The notes below the pieces were generated by a model. That model saw nothing but the letters and a program-made list of their open reading frames with translations, was not told where the DNA came from and did no database searches. Shown piece after piece: positions 17,332-30,683 of a DNA stretch of 52,500 nucleotides; the first letter of the stretch is position 1, and every line of letters starts with the position of its first letter. Origin of the DNA: Glandiceps talaboti (taxonomy: Eukaryota > Hemichordata > Enteropneusta > Spengelidae); NCBI RefSeq assembly GCF_964340395.1, contig NC_135553.1:10895001-10947500 (forward strand), in the 5' to 3' direction. Position numbers and translations under genes: made by a program.

Positions 17332-20056
17332 CTATTTATTCTGTATTATGAGATCAGCTCCCTTTTCAGCAATCATTATAGTAGGTCCATTTGTATTTCC
17401 TGAAGGTAGGTGAGGCATGATAGATGCATCCACTACACGGACATTGTCCAATCCTCGTACTCTGGAACGGTTACAGAAACAATTTTATTCATTTAACATC
17501 ACCATCGAAGCGTGAAACTTATATTTTTAGAACTCGCACATGTACAAAGATATTTTCGCAGCTTGTATTATCAGTAAAAAAATGTTACCGAATAGTCTCC
17601 TCAAGGCTGACAAATTTAAATGATTATGCAGATTGCTTTGTTTTAGAAATCTTCACAATCATAACTTGCATAACAGGATATGACGCAATGTTCATAAAAA
17701 GGAACTATATGATTGAAATAATTGAAAATACACACGTTCTGTCAACAACAGAAGAATTGAGATGTTTTACCTGAGATGTGGGTCCACTACTGCCGTCTGG
17801 TCATCTTTGGCGCCCATTTTACAAGTTCCTACTACATGCAAAAATGACCAGGTGATGTGTTGGACAGCGTGTTCCCAATATTGATCTGTGTCCACCTCAT
17901 GGGGGCAGTTATCAAACTTATAAAATGCAGGAGTTATCCTATAATGAGATGGACAACTCTTTGATTTAGTAAAATGTTGTATGAACCGTTCATTTGTAGA
18001 TACAAGAAAGATATCTAAAAGTAAAGACTGATGTCAAAGGGTTACTGGGTACGAAATTAACATTAGCCACTTGAAAATCCGATATGATGTGTATTTTGTA
18101 AAGATGGATGCAAACAAATTCAACTACACATCGCATGCAATATATCTACTATATCAGAAATATTCATCACGCGATTTATTATTTCAGAATTAGTGAACGG
18201 AAACTCGTGATATCCTACAAAACAGATCTGGCAAGGAAACCAGTGGAAGGAACTTTGATGCATTTACAGAAACCGTTTTAGTTCCATAGAAATGATTTTA
18301 AAAACACTATTCATGTCATTGCTACTACATGATCCTGAGGAAAGAGAAAAATACAGAAAATGGAAGAGTCACTCACCCGAATTTCTTAAGCGAATTAGCT
18401 TGACATAATCTTTCAACGAATCTTATTCCCTGGAAAAACAAATGACAGTAAACATTTCCCACTATTGGCAAATGAAATGATTGTCGGTGAGAAATATAAA
18501 ACCTACCTACCTACCTACACACCCACCCACTCTAACGTACACTAACCTAATCTAACCCACCCTAACCTAAGCTAATCTAAGCTAAGCTATTCAATTTGTT
18601 ACTGTGTTGGTCAACTTATCAATTTGTATACTTACCCAAGCAAGTTATATCTCTTTATTCCATGTGTCTTGTTATTACAGTGATCATTGCGGGGCCATTT
18701 GTGGCCAGTTACTACTACCCTGATGGGTTAATAGTGATTATCACTTGACACTTTTATGCTTACTCTGACGTAGACCACTTCAAAAGGTGTTTCATTCTGA
18801 TTAGGCATACCAGAGGTGGGACGTTTGAGTCTCAAACACTACTTTAAAAGTATTACATTGTGGGAAGCTTTGAAGAAGTTTATTTGAAAATATTGTAACA
18901 TTTGACACTGATAGCCTTTCTGTTCCATCAACTTAGGCTGCACTCATCATTTGATTAGTTTTGTTTTAGAATACACCCATGCATAGAAGCCTCAATATGC
19001 TAAGCACTGTTGACCAGAACTATGTGCATTCCAACTTCACAATTTTGATCAAAAGAATTTAACATTTGAGGGTAACAATGTACTCTAAATACAGGCCTCA
19101 TCAATGAACGGGTCAATCTGCAACAGCACACATTTTGTTTAAGAGTAAATTGTGCACACAGCCTTCAAATGTTAAGCAAAGCCAGATGTTCATGTGTCTT
19201 AAACATCCAAATGACATTTATGACAAGGAGAGTACTTTCAATTTTATAGACAGCATATCTCTACAAATGATTTACATACCCTGGTCATAGCCTGCCTATC
19301 TTCGGGATCTTTCAAAAAACAGGGATCCAGTACTGGATACTCTACAGGGTTTGCACTTTTCAGTGTCAGTTTTCCAACACTCTTTGGATGTAACAACACT
19401 TGGAAAAAACAAACCCCTTCTTTGCCTTCCATGTCTTCTTTGTATAAAAGAGCTGTGTCGAATCTAACCCCATTTGTAGAAAAAAAAAAGTAAAAAAAAA
19501 ACTTGCAACAATGACACTATATTTCTTATATAAAGAAACATAACCTCTGAATCTTCATGATTTGACTGACGTAATTATATTTTTTAAACATTGTTACATA
19601 ACTTTTAAAATGTTTGTTTATTACACCTTATCTTAGAATTATTGTCTTAATGGTTTCTATGACCAACCTCATTGTTTTGAGAGAGTAACAGCCGGTACTG
19701 TTAGAACACTTTTCATTAATGGGGCATTTAAACGCACGACGGGTAGCACTCATGGAAATGTAGAATTAGCGTAGCTCGCAACTAGACTAAAGACACAACA
19801 AAATTAAATCGTCTGATACTTACTCATCACGAATTCGTAAAATGGCTTTCTCCCTTTGACTAGATCCACCAACATAAAAAGAAGGGATGTATTGCAGTTG
19901 GAAATCTGGCCATGGAAGGTCTTCCTGTAAATATACGACTGCAATCACGACTTAAACTTGGGCACTTAAAATTAGAAGATCATATATATCGGCTACTTTG
20001 ATTTTCCATCACACGCTATATTATCTACTATCAGTCTACCAAATATAAGTTGTATG

Positions 20057-20097
<41 letters not shown>

Positions 20098-23000
20098 TAT
20101 ATAATAGTATTAGATTAGCACACAGTGACTGTAATATTATTTTCTCACAGTGTAGCCTAACTCATGCCACTAGCCATTTGTATTCCATTAAACCCATTCA
20201 TACTCAGATTTTCCATCGGGGAAATAAAAGAAATATAAGAATATATACATTTTACATATACAACCTCAGTCTTGATGAATCCATGGGAATCCATGCAGTA
20301 AGGATCCTGTTACCATTAATAAAAAATAAGGCACTTCCTTGTTATACTTTAGAATATGTATATTTACTGGTTACAATGAAGGATTGAAAAATGATGAAAT
20401 ATTATTAGACAATTAAACGGATCGGGAAATATTAGTAGAGAATACTAGAAGTAAATGTTGATTTATTCCTGTGTGATTCATTTACATTTCCTGTGATATA
20501 GAGCTCAGTAAAAGAAATATTTGAGTATTTTTTCCTCATTTTTTTTCGATAGCCAGGTTATCGTCATCAAATCCAAATCAAATGTAATAATATAGACGTC
20601 GGATACAGTAAGGTAAAAGAAGTCCATTTTAAGATCATACATACCGATGGAAGGTTATTAGCATAGCAACGCATCATTGTTACTACATGATCCTGAGAAA
20701 AGAAAAGAAAGAACAAACAAACAAACAAACAAACAAACAAACAAACAAACAAACAAACAAACAAACAAACAGGATAATATGATCAACGGGGAAAGGATAA
20801 TTGATAATACTGATGGAAAAGTAATTTTAACGTGGGACATTATTCAATGTATGTATTTGCTATGAAAAAATCAACATCTTTTATAACTTCTTAACTAGAA
20901 TAGAACGGCAGATTCGCAAGTATACTCTTGATATCGAGAAGATATACTCAATTAGCTTTATCAAAACTTATTTTCTAGTCTCTCGAAGCTAGCTCACATA
21001 TTTCATACTTATAATGGGAAGGGGGGGGGGGGGTCTATTACAATGGGCTCCGTCCGACCGACCGTTAGTACTCATGTCTGTGCGTACATCAATAATACGT
21101 CGAAGTGATAAGTTCCTAATCCGAAACAAATATTTTGAAAAGAATTAACATGTACCTGCATATTGTGACCGACTGGAAGATCACATATCACTGGAATCCC
21201 TAAATCTCTGAGATGGTCTTTTGGTCCTACCCCTGATAGCATCAACAGCTGTACAAAGAAAACAATTATTAACATACTGTACGATAGGATATCACGTATT
21301 ATATGTCCCATAACCCATAGTTCAAGCAGCCTATACTGATAATAAAAATAATCATGACAATTCTATTTCCCCATATAGATTTTCTTGCCAATGTATTTTT
21401 GGTTAAATATTAATTTTAAAAATCACATTCCAGAGCGAAACGATGCGTTTTCAGCACAGTCTGCCTATTACGTTCATCTGATTCTACTTCTGAATCTTAC
21501 ATAATTGTCTTCATTTTCACCTCATCAACTGTTGCGGAAGCACTGTGACCAACGAGTATCTTGTTGTTGGGTCGAAGTATTAAAAAAATAATCAAATGTG
21601 ACATAAAAATAAAATGCCGACCTATCCACCCTATATTCTTACGTCATGTTATAGGCAACAAACAGTTTTATTTTATTTTTGCCTATCTGTATTAATTTAG
21701 ATTCTAACTCTTTTAATTTTGGCAGTACTGGAACCATAACTGTTCCGGTTATATTTGAAATGTGTTCTTTATACAATTAACCATATTATGACAGCAAGTT
21801 TTGGATGATGACATTATTGAAAGCTATTCATAGCTGTCGGAAAGAACCCAACTTCAAGAATACAAAGATATAGTAGAAGGCATCTCACCTGCGGAGATGC
21901 TACGCTGCCGGCGGATAATATAACCTCTTTGCGTATGTTGATCTCACTTTCTTTACCATCTCTGAGAACTTTTATCGCCTTTGCTATTTTTTCTTCAAAA
22001 ACTATCTGCAAAATGAATAGAAAACGCGATTTCTTCATATCGAAAATTGTAAAGTCGCACTAACTTTAATGAAAGTGAAAGTATTAAGAAATTGGTTGTT
22101 CATTTAAGTTGCATTTCGTAAATGTGAATATCCAATTATCAATCGTCTTTATTTTCAAAACTACAGTATATTCCCAATTCTAAAGAGCAAAACAACAGTT
22201 ACCAACTAGACAATTCGTACTAGACAATTCATACTTATTTCATAAACTCGTAAAAATGAATGTAAAACAACGTAAACAAACTAACTTCATAATCGCTACA
22301 TTACATTGTCATTATTATGTTTACTACAATGTGACATCAATCAAACCCTTGCTTCTCATTATTCTATCTTTACAGTATGATGCATCATTTTGGTGACCTA
22401 AACGGTTGCTATGACTAACTTGGAAGGCTAGCGGGTTGTTAACACTTACATTCATTCTTACAATTTATTTACCCACGGCACTATCCGAAACCGTTTTTAT
22501 AGTGAAACTTGTTTTGCTTTTATCCCTCCACCCTTCCATAACTTTAACCAGAACAGTTATGATCTCATTCTTTGGGAATACCAATAGGGATCTTACAAAC
22601 TGCAATCTTGCTTATACAGAAAGATGCGTCATGGTAAAATTGATGATGAATACAACCCAATCACCACTGTATATGAGTTTGATACATTCTTTGTAACCAC
22701 AAATAATCTAGTCTTTATATGTAAGTTAGAGCCATACAGAATATGGCTATTCTATCGATTGCCCCAGATTAGACATTTTTTCCTTTACATCCGGGCATGC
22801 TTGGGATGGGTTGCGGGTTCCCTACATTCTACTTCTCTTTCATTATTTCATTCCGTTTGACAACTGTATATTTATCATAAAGATTATTACCTTGGTTGTC
22901 AATGTGTCAGTCCAAATTGTCAAATTTGGTCTTTTCTTCGCTGGATTTAGAAATGCAGTTGCAGTGCTTTCTCTTTTATTACCTATCAATGTTCCTTGGG

Positions 23001-24947
23001 TATAATTAAAACCAATCTGTAGATTAAAATGGAATAAAACATGATGAGTTCCTCTACTCACGGAATACGACGACAGTATCCATTTGGTGGTTTACAGAAT
23101 ATCTTTTCTACATCTAAATTTACTTTAAAAAGTGATGAAAATATGTTGAAAAGATAAAAGGTACACAAACATAAATGGTGCATCTCTTCATGTCTATTAA
23201 AGTTATGTACAACGAAATACAAATTAATTGAATTTACCATATCTGTGCAATTGTTTGTATCTTTTGAATCGTATCCTAGTTCTTTGCCTATTATAAGTAA
23301 GTATAAAACACAAACATGTAATTCAACGAATCCTTATTTGCACCATACTGTATGCATAACCAGAGACAATTATTCCCTAGAAATACAACTTGCAACTGTA
23401 TCACATTCATGCACTTTGATCTTCAGTACGTTATCCACTCGTTCTTATCTTCTTGACGGATACATAGAAGACGTCTATTTGTAAACTTGAACACGATGCA
23501 TCAGACAGAGTCTAATAATGAATACCAAATAAGCAAACAAATAAAAAACGAGAACAAAAATATTTAAAAACAATACCTGCTGCCATAGTGACTTTAGTGA
23601 ACTCGTGCCTGGGAAAAATATCTGAAATTGCCATCGGTCCTTCTGCACTGTGGTGCCCGTTTTTTAAATATTCTTCACTACGGATAGGGTAGACAATGGT
23701 GATGATGACAGCGACGGCAATGGTGATGATGATGATGATGGTGTTGGTGGTGTTGGTGGTGGTGGTGGTGTTGATGATGATGATGACGATGGTGATGATG
23801 GTGGTGGTGGTGATAATGATGATGATAAGTATGGAAGAGATCGAGGAAACAATATATTAGGTAACTATAACGATGTAACAACATTTCTAGATGTAAATCT
23901 GCGTTATTTTAACAAGCGACCATTTGATTAAAACCATGATTGAAGAAATAAATTCAAATTAGAGTTATACTACTTTATACAAAGATTAAGATGTAATTCA
24001 TAAACCTACTTTGTATTCTTCTCGGATTTCAAGAAATAAGGAAAGATTTCTTCAAAGCTCCAACCATCATATCCCAGCCTAGCCCATGAATCATAGTCTT
24101 CTTTACATCCACGAACATATTGCGTGGCATTGATACTACTCGAACCACCAAGAACCTGTACCAAGTTGAATTGTAAACCTTAAAAAGTGGCTCATATCAC
24201 ATTTGTTACAAGGCTATTCCCCATTTCTTTTAGTTTAACTTAGTTATTAAGTTGCATGTACACGTGTGACGTACACTTATACTATGGAATGGTATCGTAT
24301 CAAAACATACTATTTCTTGTGTTGAGTGAAACACCTGTGTAACTATGGAGACAGTACCTAATGTTTAATTTAATCGAATGGAGAAAAACGTGTTAAAGTA
24401 TCGTAATATTTTGGTATGCGTTATTTAATTATTCATTGTTGCATTCATTAAATCAATATAGATTGAGATATGTAGACAATGACAATGATATACTGTACTG
24501 AATGCTAAATGCAGAACTGGAAGATTGAGCATGGAACCAATTGCAATTTTGAGCTAGATGTGAACTATTTGGGACCTAGACTCGACCATTACATAGATTG
24601 CAACCAACGAGGAGCTGGATAGAGTCTGGATATCTTTGAACTAAATAGACCACGTATAAGATCTAGGCTTCCCTGCTGGGAAATAGCTTTTACGTAAGGT
24701 ACAAGACACCATACAAGATACCCAAAGTAGATATTGTGTGAAACTATTAAATAATTTACCTTTCCTTTACCCCATCGGCAGCTGTTGTCTTCCATTGCTA
24801 GGTATGCATGTTTCTGTGGAACAATCTGTGATAGAAAAAACAATACCTGTGGTTGTAGCAATTTCACGAAATTAATCTTAAAGTTCGTAGGTAGATACAT
24901 AGATAGATAGATAAATAGATAGATAGATTGGTAGGTAGGTAGGTAGG

Positions 24948-24998
<51 letters not shown>

Positions 24999-25673
24999 AT
25001 ATATATATAGATAGATTGGTAGGTAGGTAGGTAGATAGACAGATAGATAGTTCGATCGATAGATAAATATATAGATAGATAGATAAATGGATATATATAT
25101 ATATATAGATAGATAGACAGATATATAGATATGTAGGTAGGTATGTATGTATGTATGTATGTATGTATGTATGTATTTATGTATGTATGTATGTATGTAT
25201 GTATGTATGTATGTATGTATGTATGTTTGTATGTATGTATGTATGTATGTATGTATGTATGTATGTATGTATGTATGTATGTATGTATGTGTGTGTGTGT
25301 GTGTGTGTGTGTATGTATCGTAGCTCTCGTTCACATATCCATATAGTGTAACTTAGCTTACATATCCATAGTGTAACTTAGCCCCGTTATCTTTTATATT
25401 GACGTCGCACATTGCCCTGTGCAGCTACAATGGCAGATATTAGGCCTGTGATTAAATATTTCATTAAACACCACTTACCTTGTATTGCCAATCAATGTCA
25501 CTACCTCTCAAAGCGCCGTAATTTACTGGCAATTCGTGGATTGCAGGGTTGGTATCTTCAGGACCTGCTTCGATCAGCAACACACTTGTGTTCTCATCTT
25601 CCGACAAACGGTTCGCCAGGACACATCCAGCGCTGCCAGCTCCGATTACAGCATAATCGTACGTGTCTGCCAT
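17332..25673 (-). CDS. GMC-family FAD oxidoreductase, gene B (about 15 exons, near complete)
   Basis: Exons in gene order: 25479-25673, 24760-24825, 24010-24155, 23577-23677, 23238-23287, 22891-23016, 21889-22005, 21156-21248, 20645-20692, about 20265-20306 (uncertain), 19824-19924, 19280-19463, 18377-18429, 17771-17938, 17332-17461 (stop TAG). All joins use GT-AG and keep one frame, giving about 539 residues, a little short for the family (about 560-600). Motifs in order: IGAGSAG FAD loop, [28 protein letters not shown] (first GMC signature), [35 protein letters not shown] (second signature), [32 protein letters not shown], then the catalytic His in HVVGTCKMG and Asn in SGNTNGP. No leader peptide. 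The protein oxidises an alcohol-type substrate with FAD; which one is unknown. The shortfall lies between DHV and PDFQ, at the uncertain tenth exon. Confidence 0.9.
18501..18595. repeat. Degenerate CTAAC/CTACC-type repeat in gene B intron
   Basis: Starts with CCTA units and passes into imperfect CTAACC and CTAAGC units. It resembles degenerate telomere-like sequence but has no regular TTAGGG or TTAGG period. Confidence 0.6.
20061..20095. repeat. (AC)n microsatellite
   Basis: Uninterrupted AC dinucleotides within a gene B intron. Confidence 0.95.
20711..20771. repeat. (ACAA)n microsatellite
   Basis: About 15 ACAA units, just upstream (in gene sense) of the 20645-20692 exon of gene B; read on the gene strand it adds a T-rich run ahead of the acceptor. 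Confidence 0.95.
21021..21120 (+). repeat. Dispersed repeat, copy 1 (G-run plus CTATTACAATGGGCTCCGTC)
   Basis: A run of 13 Gs leads into TCTATTACAATGGGCTCCGT, then CCGACCGACCG and TAATACGTC. The same core, with a G-rich lead and TAATACGTC at the end, occurs at 51950-52050, so this is a dispersed repeat family of unknown class in a gene B intron. Confidence 0.6.
23695..23830. repeat. (GAT)n/(GGT)n trinucleotide repeat in gene B intron 3
   Basis: Imperfect GAT and GGT units between exons 3 and 4, ending about 18 bp before the exon 4 acceptor. His- and Pro/Ser-rich open frames on the minus strand are translations of it. Confidence 0.92.
24899..25314. repeat. Long compound tetranucleotide array in gene B intron 1
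   Basis: About 415 bp of GATA, GGTA and GTAT units, ending in (GT)n toward exon 1. Long Met-Tyr-Val or Thr-His-Ile open frames on either strand are repeat artefacts. Confidence 0.96.
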
Positions 25674-27520
25674 TTTTGTGAAACATGCAATGTGGGGCGA
25701 CGCAATCTGAATTTGTAATCTGGGAGACCTTCTGCGAATATGTACCTATCTCTTGAAAGTTTGACCCTGAGAGTTCATTGCACTAAGCACGTACACGTCC
25801 ACCCAGGTTACACGCATGCGTCACATCTGATCCGAATGAGGTCACAAGAAAAAAAAATCGTCATAATTTGTTAGTGCACTGCGCACTGGTTTTTCGAAGC
25901 ACAGAGGGATTAGTCCCCCACCCCCCCATAGAAAGGTATACATATGTACCGTGGTTTTGACCCCCTTTTTTCGACTCATGTAGACTTTTGAGTATTGACT
26001 TTTGACCCCATATAATATTTTGAACAAGGTTGTTGCCGCGCCACGGGTTGTTTTCAGTCACCTTTATGGGAAGTAGGCGCCCCTTCTCCCCGGTCTTGGA
26101 CAATCAATGAACTAGCCATGACTGAAGCATGCACGTGTCACGTGACAGTGTATCATTTGACCCCTGTTTCTGGCTAAAATGTAGACTTTTATAAGTTTTA
26201 ATCCATACTTTTTGAATTTTTGTAGAGTTTGTGGTTGTAATTTTTGTACATCAGGGTACATATGTACCCATTACCCACCCGAATACCGCCCCCCACCCCC
26301 GGAGCTTAGGCTTAGTTATGTGTACGAATAATACATGAACAAACAAATTAGCAAAAACATTTTAACAATGACAAACACGACATGTGAACGATAATATGGT
26401 TATATATCAATATTAAAGTATTAATGTGTCTGTGCAATGATCATGATGAGAAGTAACAACATTTTCACAATTTCTAATAGGCCTATATTGAGAGTACATA
26501 TTCCCATTAACACAACGTTACTTAGCACCTTCACTACATCCCATGTGGCCATGACATGTACGTACCGCACACTTTAATTCGGTACGTAGAATGCTCAAAA
26601 ATGCAATCATAGAATGAAATGCAAGCCTTTCAGGCCACAGAAAAAACTATTTCTGTTTCCCAAAACACATACGCTCTTATTTCAAGGCGCCGAACCTAAG
26701 CATTTTTACATTTAATAAGGGAAAGTATACTTTAACTTTCGGGGACGGCGGAGGATTTTACATCAGATTGGTGTAATTTTCCCTCCTACAATATATAAAT
26801 TACATCCCCTAAGTTTTCCTGGTATTTTTCATGACTTCTCCACATGAAATTTAAATGCATAAAAAAGCTGCAAATGACAATGAAATTAGGTATGTCCTAA
26901 TCCCCGTGTTGATACCACAATAGCCACATACGTGAGATATAGTCAACGTAATGTCACTAGCCAAGACACTTCTCATAACTCCAAAGCACCCAAGACAGCA
27001 TCTCAATGAAGTCTCAAACTCCTACTGCTAAGAAATGTGCTGCTTTTTTTTATATTTTCAAATAATATTACTAGTAATGAAACAATAAACATTATAATAA
27101 CTTTCAACAAACCGAAATAAAGTAAAACATAATTATTCATCACAAATTTAGAAGTGACTTCGAATTCCATTGGTCACTTCATGCCTATAAATGAAAGACC
27201 GGAGAACAAAAATTCATGTTATCTACGATCATGGGCGCCCGTGGGGTGGGTTGAGATAAACCTCTTGTACTGCGGCAATACAAAGCTATAATTATAATAC
27301 CGGGCCTGAATTGCAGCGCTTAGTGACATGCGCCCTCAACGGCCTCTGCCTAAATGCTTTGTCTTCCGTATGCTGCGTGGCTGAGGTAACCAAGAGACTT
27401 GGCTGTCTGGTCTGAAAATTCCCAAACCAGGAAATAAATCTACTGTTTAGCCAGTATGACAAGCCAATAGACAGATCTCTGGGCTAGAACTGAGGCAACA
27501 CTAACGTGTATGGTCATACC
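25674..27520. other. Upstream region of gene B: candidate promoter with a 12-bp palindrome
   Basis: No coding sequence was seen. The perfect palindrome TGTCACGTGACA (26136-26147), containing the 8-bp CACGTG-type site TCACGTGA, lies about 460 bp upstream of the gene B start codon and could bind bHLH-ZIP factors. Two imperfect C-rich patches lie near 25915-25928 and 26288-26300. The rest is unique-looking AT-rich sequence. Confidence 0.45.
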
Positions 27521-27529
27521 TTTCATGTA

Positions 27530-28110
27530 GTATTCATGCATGAACCAAATTTATATGAAATTTAAAGATTGTATTCATAGGATATTGCCTAATCATAAAT
27601 AAAATCATTAGATATGCTAAAGTCTAAAAAACAACAACAACAACACCATTTAGGTACACTAAACACTAACTCTATGGTACCAGTCATGAATAGACAAAAT
27701 TATATAAAATTAGAAGCCCAATTACCAAACCATTAATTATACATTTAAATAGAAACTACATCATTTGCCTATGGCAATGCTTGTGCTCCTACTTGTCACT
27801 AATAAATAGACAAAATTACATGAAATTTGAGTTGTGTGATGGCTAAAAATAATAAATTACGCAAATGACTGAGCATTAAAGAACTGTAAGCTCTACTTAC
27901 CATCATATTTACAATTTATTTTACATTTGAAGATGGTATCTTTTATATATTGCCTAATTGCCAAATATTAACTAATTAATCAAATTATGTATTACCAATA
28001 AACGCTATATTATCATAATTATAAATATGTTTTTCAACTAAATGTACTTTGAAACTGGCATTCTCGACATATTGCCTAATTACCAAAGGTAATTAATAAT
28101 ACAGTTTCCT
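27530..28110. repeat. Diverged tandem array, period about 122 bp, about five units
   Basis: The phrase ATATTGCCTAAT recurs at 27582, 27947 and 28069, spacings of 365 (three times about 122) and 122 bp. Degenerate units fill the gap: GACAAAATTA followed by CCAATTACCAAA near 27697-27727, and GACAAAATTA followed by ATGAAATTTGAG near 27808-27830. Each unit reads roughly ATGAAATTTGAAGATGG, a short spacer, ATATTGCCTAATTACCAAA and an AATTAATTA-rich tail. It is an old satellite-like array with no coding frame. Confidence 0.65.
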
Positions 28111-30683
28111 ATAAAAATCCATTTTTTTTGCATCCTGTGTACACATGATTTAAAAAATATAAAGTCTAGTTCCTTCTCACGCAAAAGTTTTTGTCGCCGT
28201 ACAGAAGGTTGAAAAGATTTGGTAATCACCCAAAAGAAGCTGCACTGATGAAAAACCATAGTTCGCACGTGGAGATGTTTGCTCCAGTTTATAAAGAAAT
28301 TTTGCCAAAATGTCTTGACTAATTCACAGTTATAAAATAAAATAAATGAACAGTTGTATCATTTGCCAGACCTCCCGCTACAAGTCGCAAGACCACGTAC
28401 GGACACTGGTTTCCTGAGAATGTTTATCTCAATATCTTGAATATTTACCTGAGAGTGGGTGTGCACTACAGGGATTTTCTTTTCCCATTTTATTGGAAAT
28501 GTCGATTATTGCAAGTTTGTCTTCTCAGTTTTCTGTAATCTTTGCGAAATAAATTCTGCGCTGTCATAGTAAATCTTCAGATACTGTTACCTTGGTAACA
28601 CATTGTACTACAAATCTCTCACGCTTACACTATTACTTCCACGTAATTTTACTTTATTTGTCAAATTATTTCTGTTGAATGAAAGCTACTCTTATGGGTC
28701 CTTGGCTTTCACCACAATGAGTTGCGTTCGAGTCTATATGGCATAGTGTAGATGAGATATGCCAATTATTGTCAATGTGCAATCACTGTGCTATTTCCAA
28801 TGTGATATACATGTGGTTATATAACTCACGGCGATCATTTCCTGCTTTTCGGAATGACATGAGTCCGAGAATCAATGCAATGGTATTGACTCGCCTACGA
28901 CATTGACACTTTTTAAAGGCATTTCTTGTTTACCACCATTACCACCGCTATTACTACTACCACCACAGTGATTTTTTGTTAAAGCACTACATTAATTAAT
29001 TCCCGTGTTCGGATCTAATTGCCACAGTTGAAGGCCGGAACTCCCAAAGACTAGCTGGATTCACGACACCGGCATTGTCAGGACCTTGGTCAACATCTCC
29101 AATCAAACACAATATCTCCAATTTATCTTATCACACTCGCCATCACTGGAGTGAAGACCGGCTCCTTTTCTTAAACCAGAACTAACAATTAGCTCAATAC
29201 ACGGTTCAGCGGCGCGGTACGACAATGGCAGGCGACAAAATCATAAAATAATGTAAAGTTAAATAACACAATAAGCCAAAGTAAAATGTGAACCTTCCAT
29301 GATCCCAAATTCTAAAATATGGCCCTCCCACAGAACCGATTTGTAAAATCGCGTGACCCCCCTCCGATTCCTCTTGTACTTACTCAATGACCCCTTATGA
29401 CATCCTACATCAAGCAGTACACAATCCATCTAATGAAGTGCATTCAATTTTCTTCAAAGAAGTTTTTGTCACGTTGGTATTCTTTGCAGCGAATTACTTA
29501 CCTGCTATGTTCAGTATAGTCATATGTTTAAATGGTACGTTTACCTAAGCCAGCTTTTGGAGAACACCTCTTACACTATGTAAATGGACACGTTTTGACC
29601 ACAACAGAACCAAATAAATGATGCGCACATAGAAGTGTGGCATACTGTTGATATTTACACTAGTCTATCTAGCAGCGTTCTCTCTGTCAGCACATTCACT
29701 AGCATAGCGAGTGCAAAACACTAGCACTCCTGACGTCATGTTGTTATGACATATTTGGAACATAAACAACAATTTGAAATTTCGTTAAAAATATACGATC
29801 ACGCGACAAATTTTCTTAATGACGCGCATGCTCTGTAACCTATGAACTCTCCAGGATAATAATTTTATTGCGAGGGTTGACGCAAAGAAGGGGATCAGAA
29901 AATGTGCATGATCACGCCTTTTGATGATTGAAAAGGGTCGGCTTCCTAGTTGAAATGAAACAAACGACTCAGGATGAATTCGATTTTCAAGTAAACGTAA
30001 ATGCAGAACATGTACGTAGATCGTATAATATTGAGTTGACATCGTTGAATCTCATCATTGTGAACCCATTCCCCCTTCATCCAAGTGGTGTAGTCCAAAA
30101 CTGAATCACTTCATCTTTTTTCCTCCGACACCTGTGCAGAATGTATACGATGTTGCCTCGGAGATCCAATCCACACACATAAAGCTAGCATGTTTGGCGT
30201 GCAGTTCAGCTGTACACGTATCAGTACTGCGTCTCCCATGGAAAGCACATGAGCTACCACCGACTGGATGAAAACAAGATCGGGCGACTGGCAGAACTAC
30301 CGATGAAATGCATGACAACGTAGTATTTACATAGATGGTCGTCTGCTACGTGATCTCAGCTTAGATCTATTCATTAACACTGTAGTGTAAATAGCAACCA
30401 CTTAATTGCTCGCTTGATCCAACTCGGACGGCAAGCTGAATCCTATACGGGAAAATAGGCGACGTGCGCCAGCGACGCAGTCGGTCACGACATCAGAATC
30501 AGTTGTCATGCGTTCTCGTATATCACCGCACGAAGCAGGTAACTATTCACCCCCCTCCCCCATTTGTTGTTTTCTTCACCTTTAGTAACGCACTTCTCAA
30601 AAATTCATATCTAAATAATTGACTGTGTGGTGACATATGATAACATATTCAGTATACTTTTAGCAGTCTTCTACAATACGAAG
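28111..30683. other. Gene-poor AT-rich sequence, nothing recognised
   Basis: Open frames up to 85 codons (for example 29785-30042 minus) have no recognisable motif and lack splice context. A small CCA/CTA-type trinucleotide patch lies near 28930-28970. Confidence 0.5.

Noticed and set aside
18501-18595. Possible interstitial telomere
   Set aside because: Units vary between CTACC, CTAACC and CTAAGC with no regular TTAGGG or TTAGG period.
24864-25351. Long Met-Tyr-Val-Cys and His-Thr-Ile open frames on both strands
   Set aside because: Pure translations of GTAT/GATA repeats.
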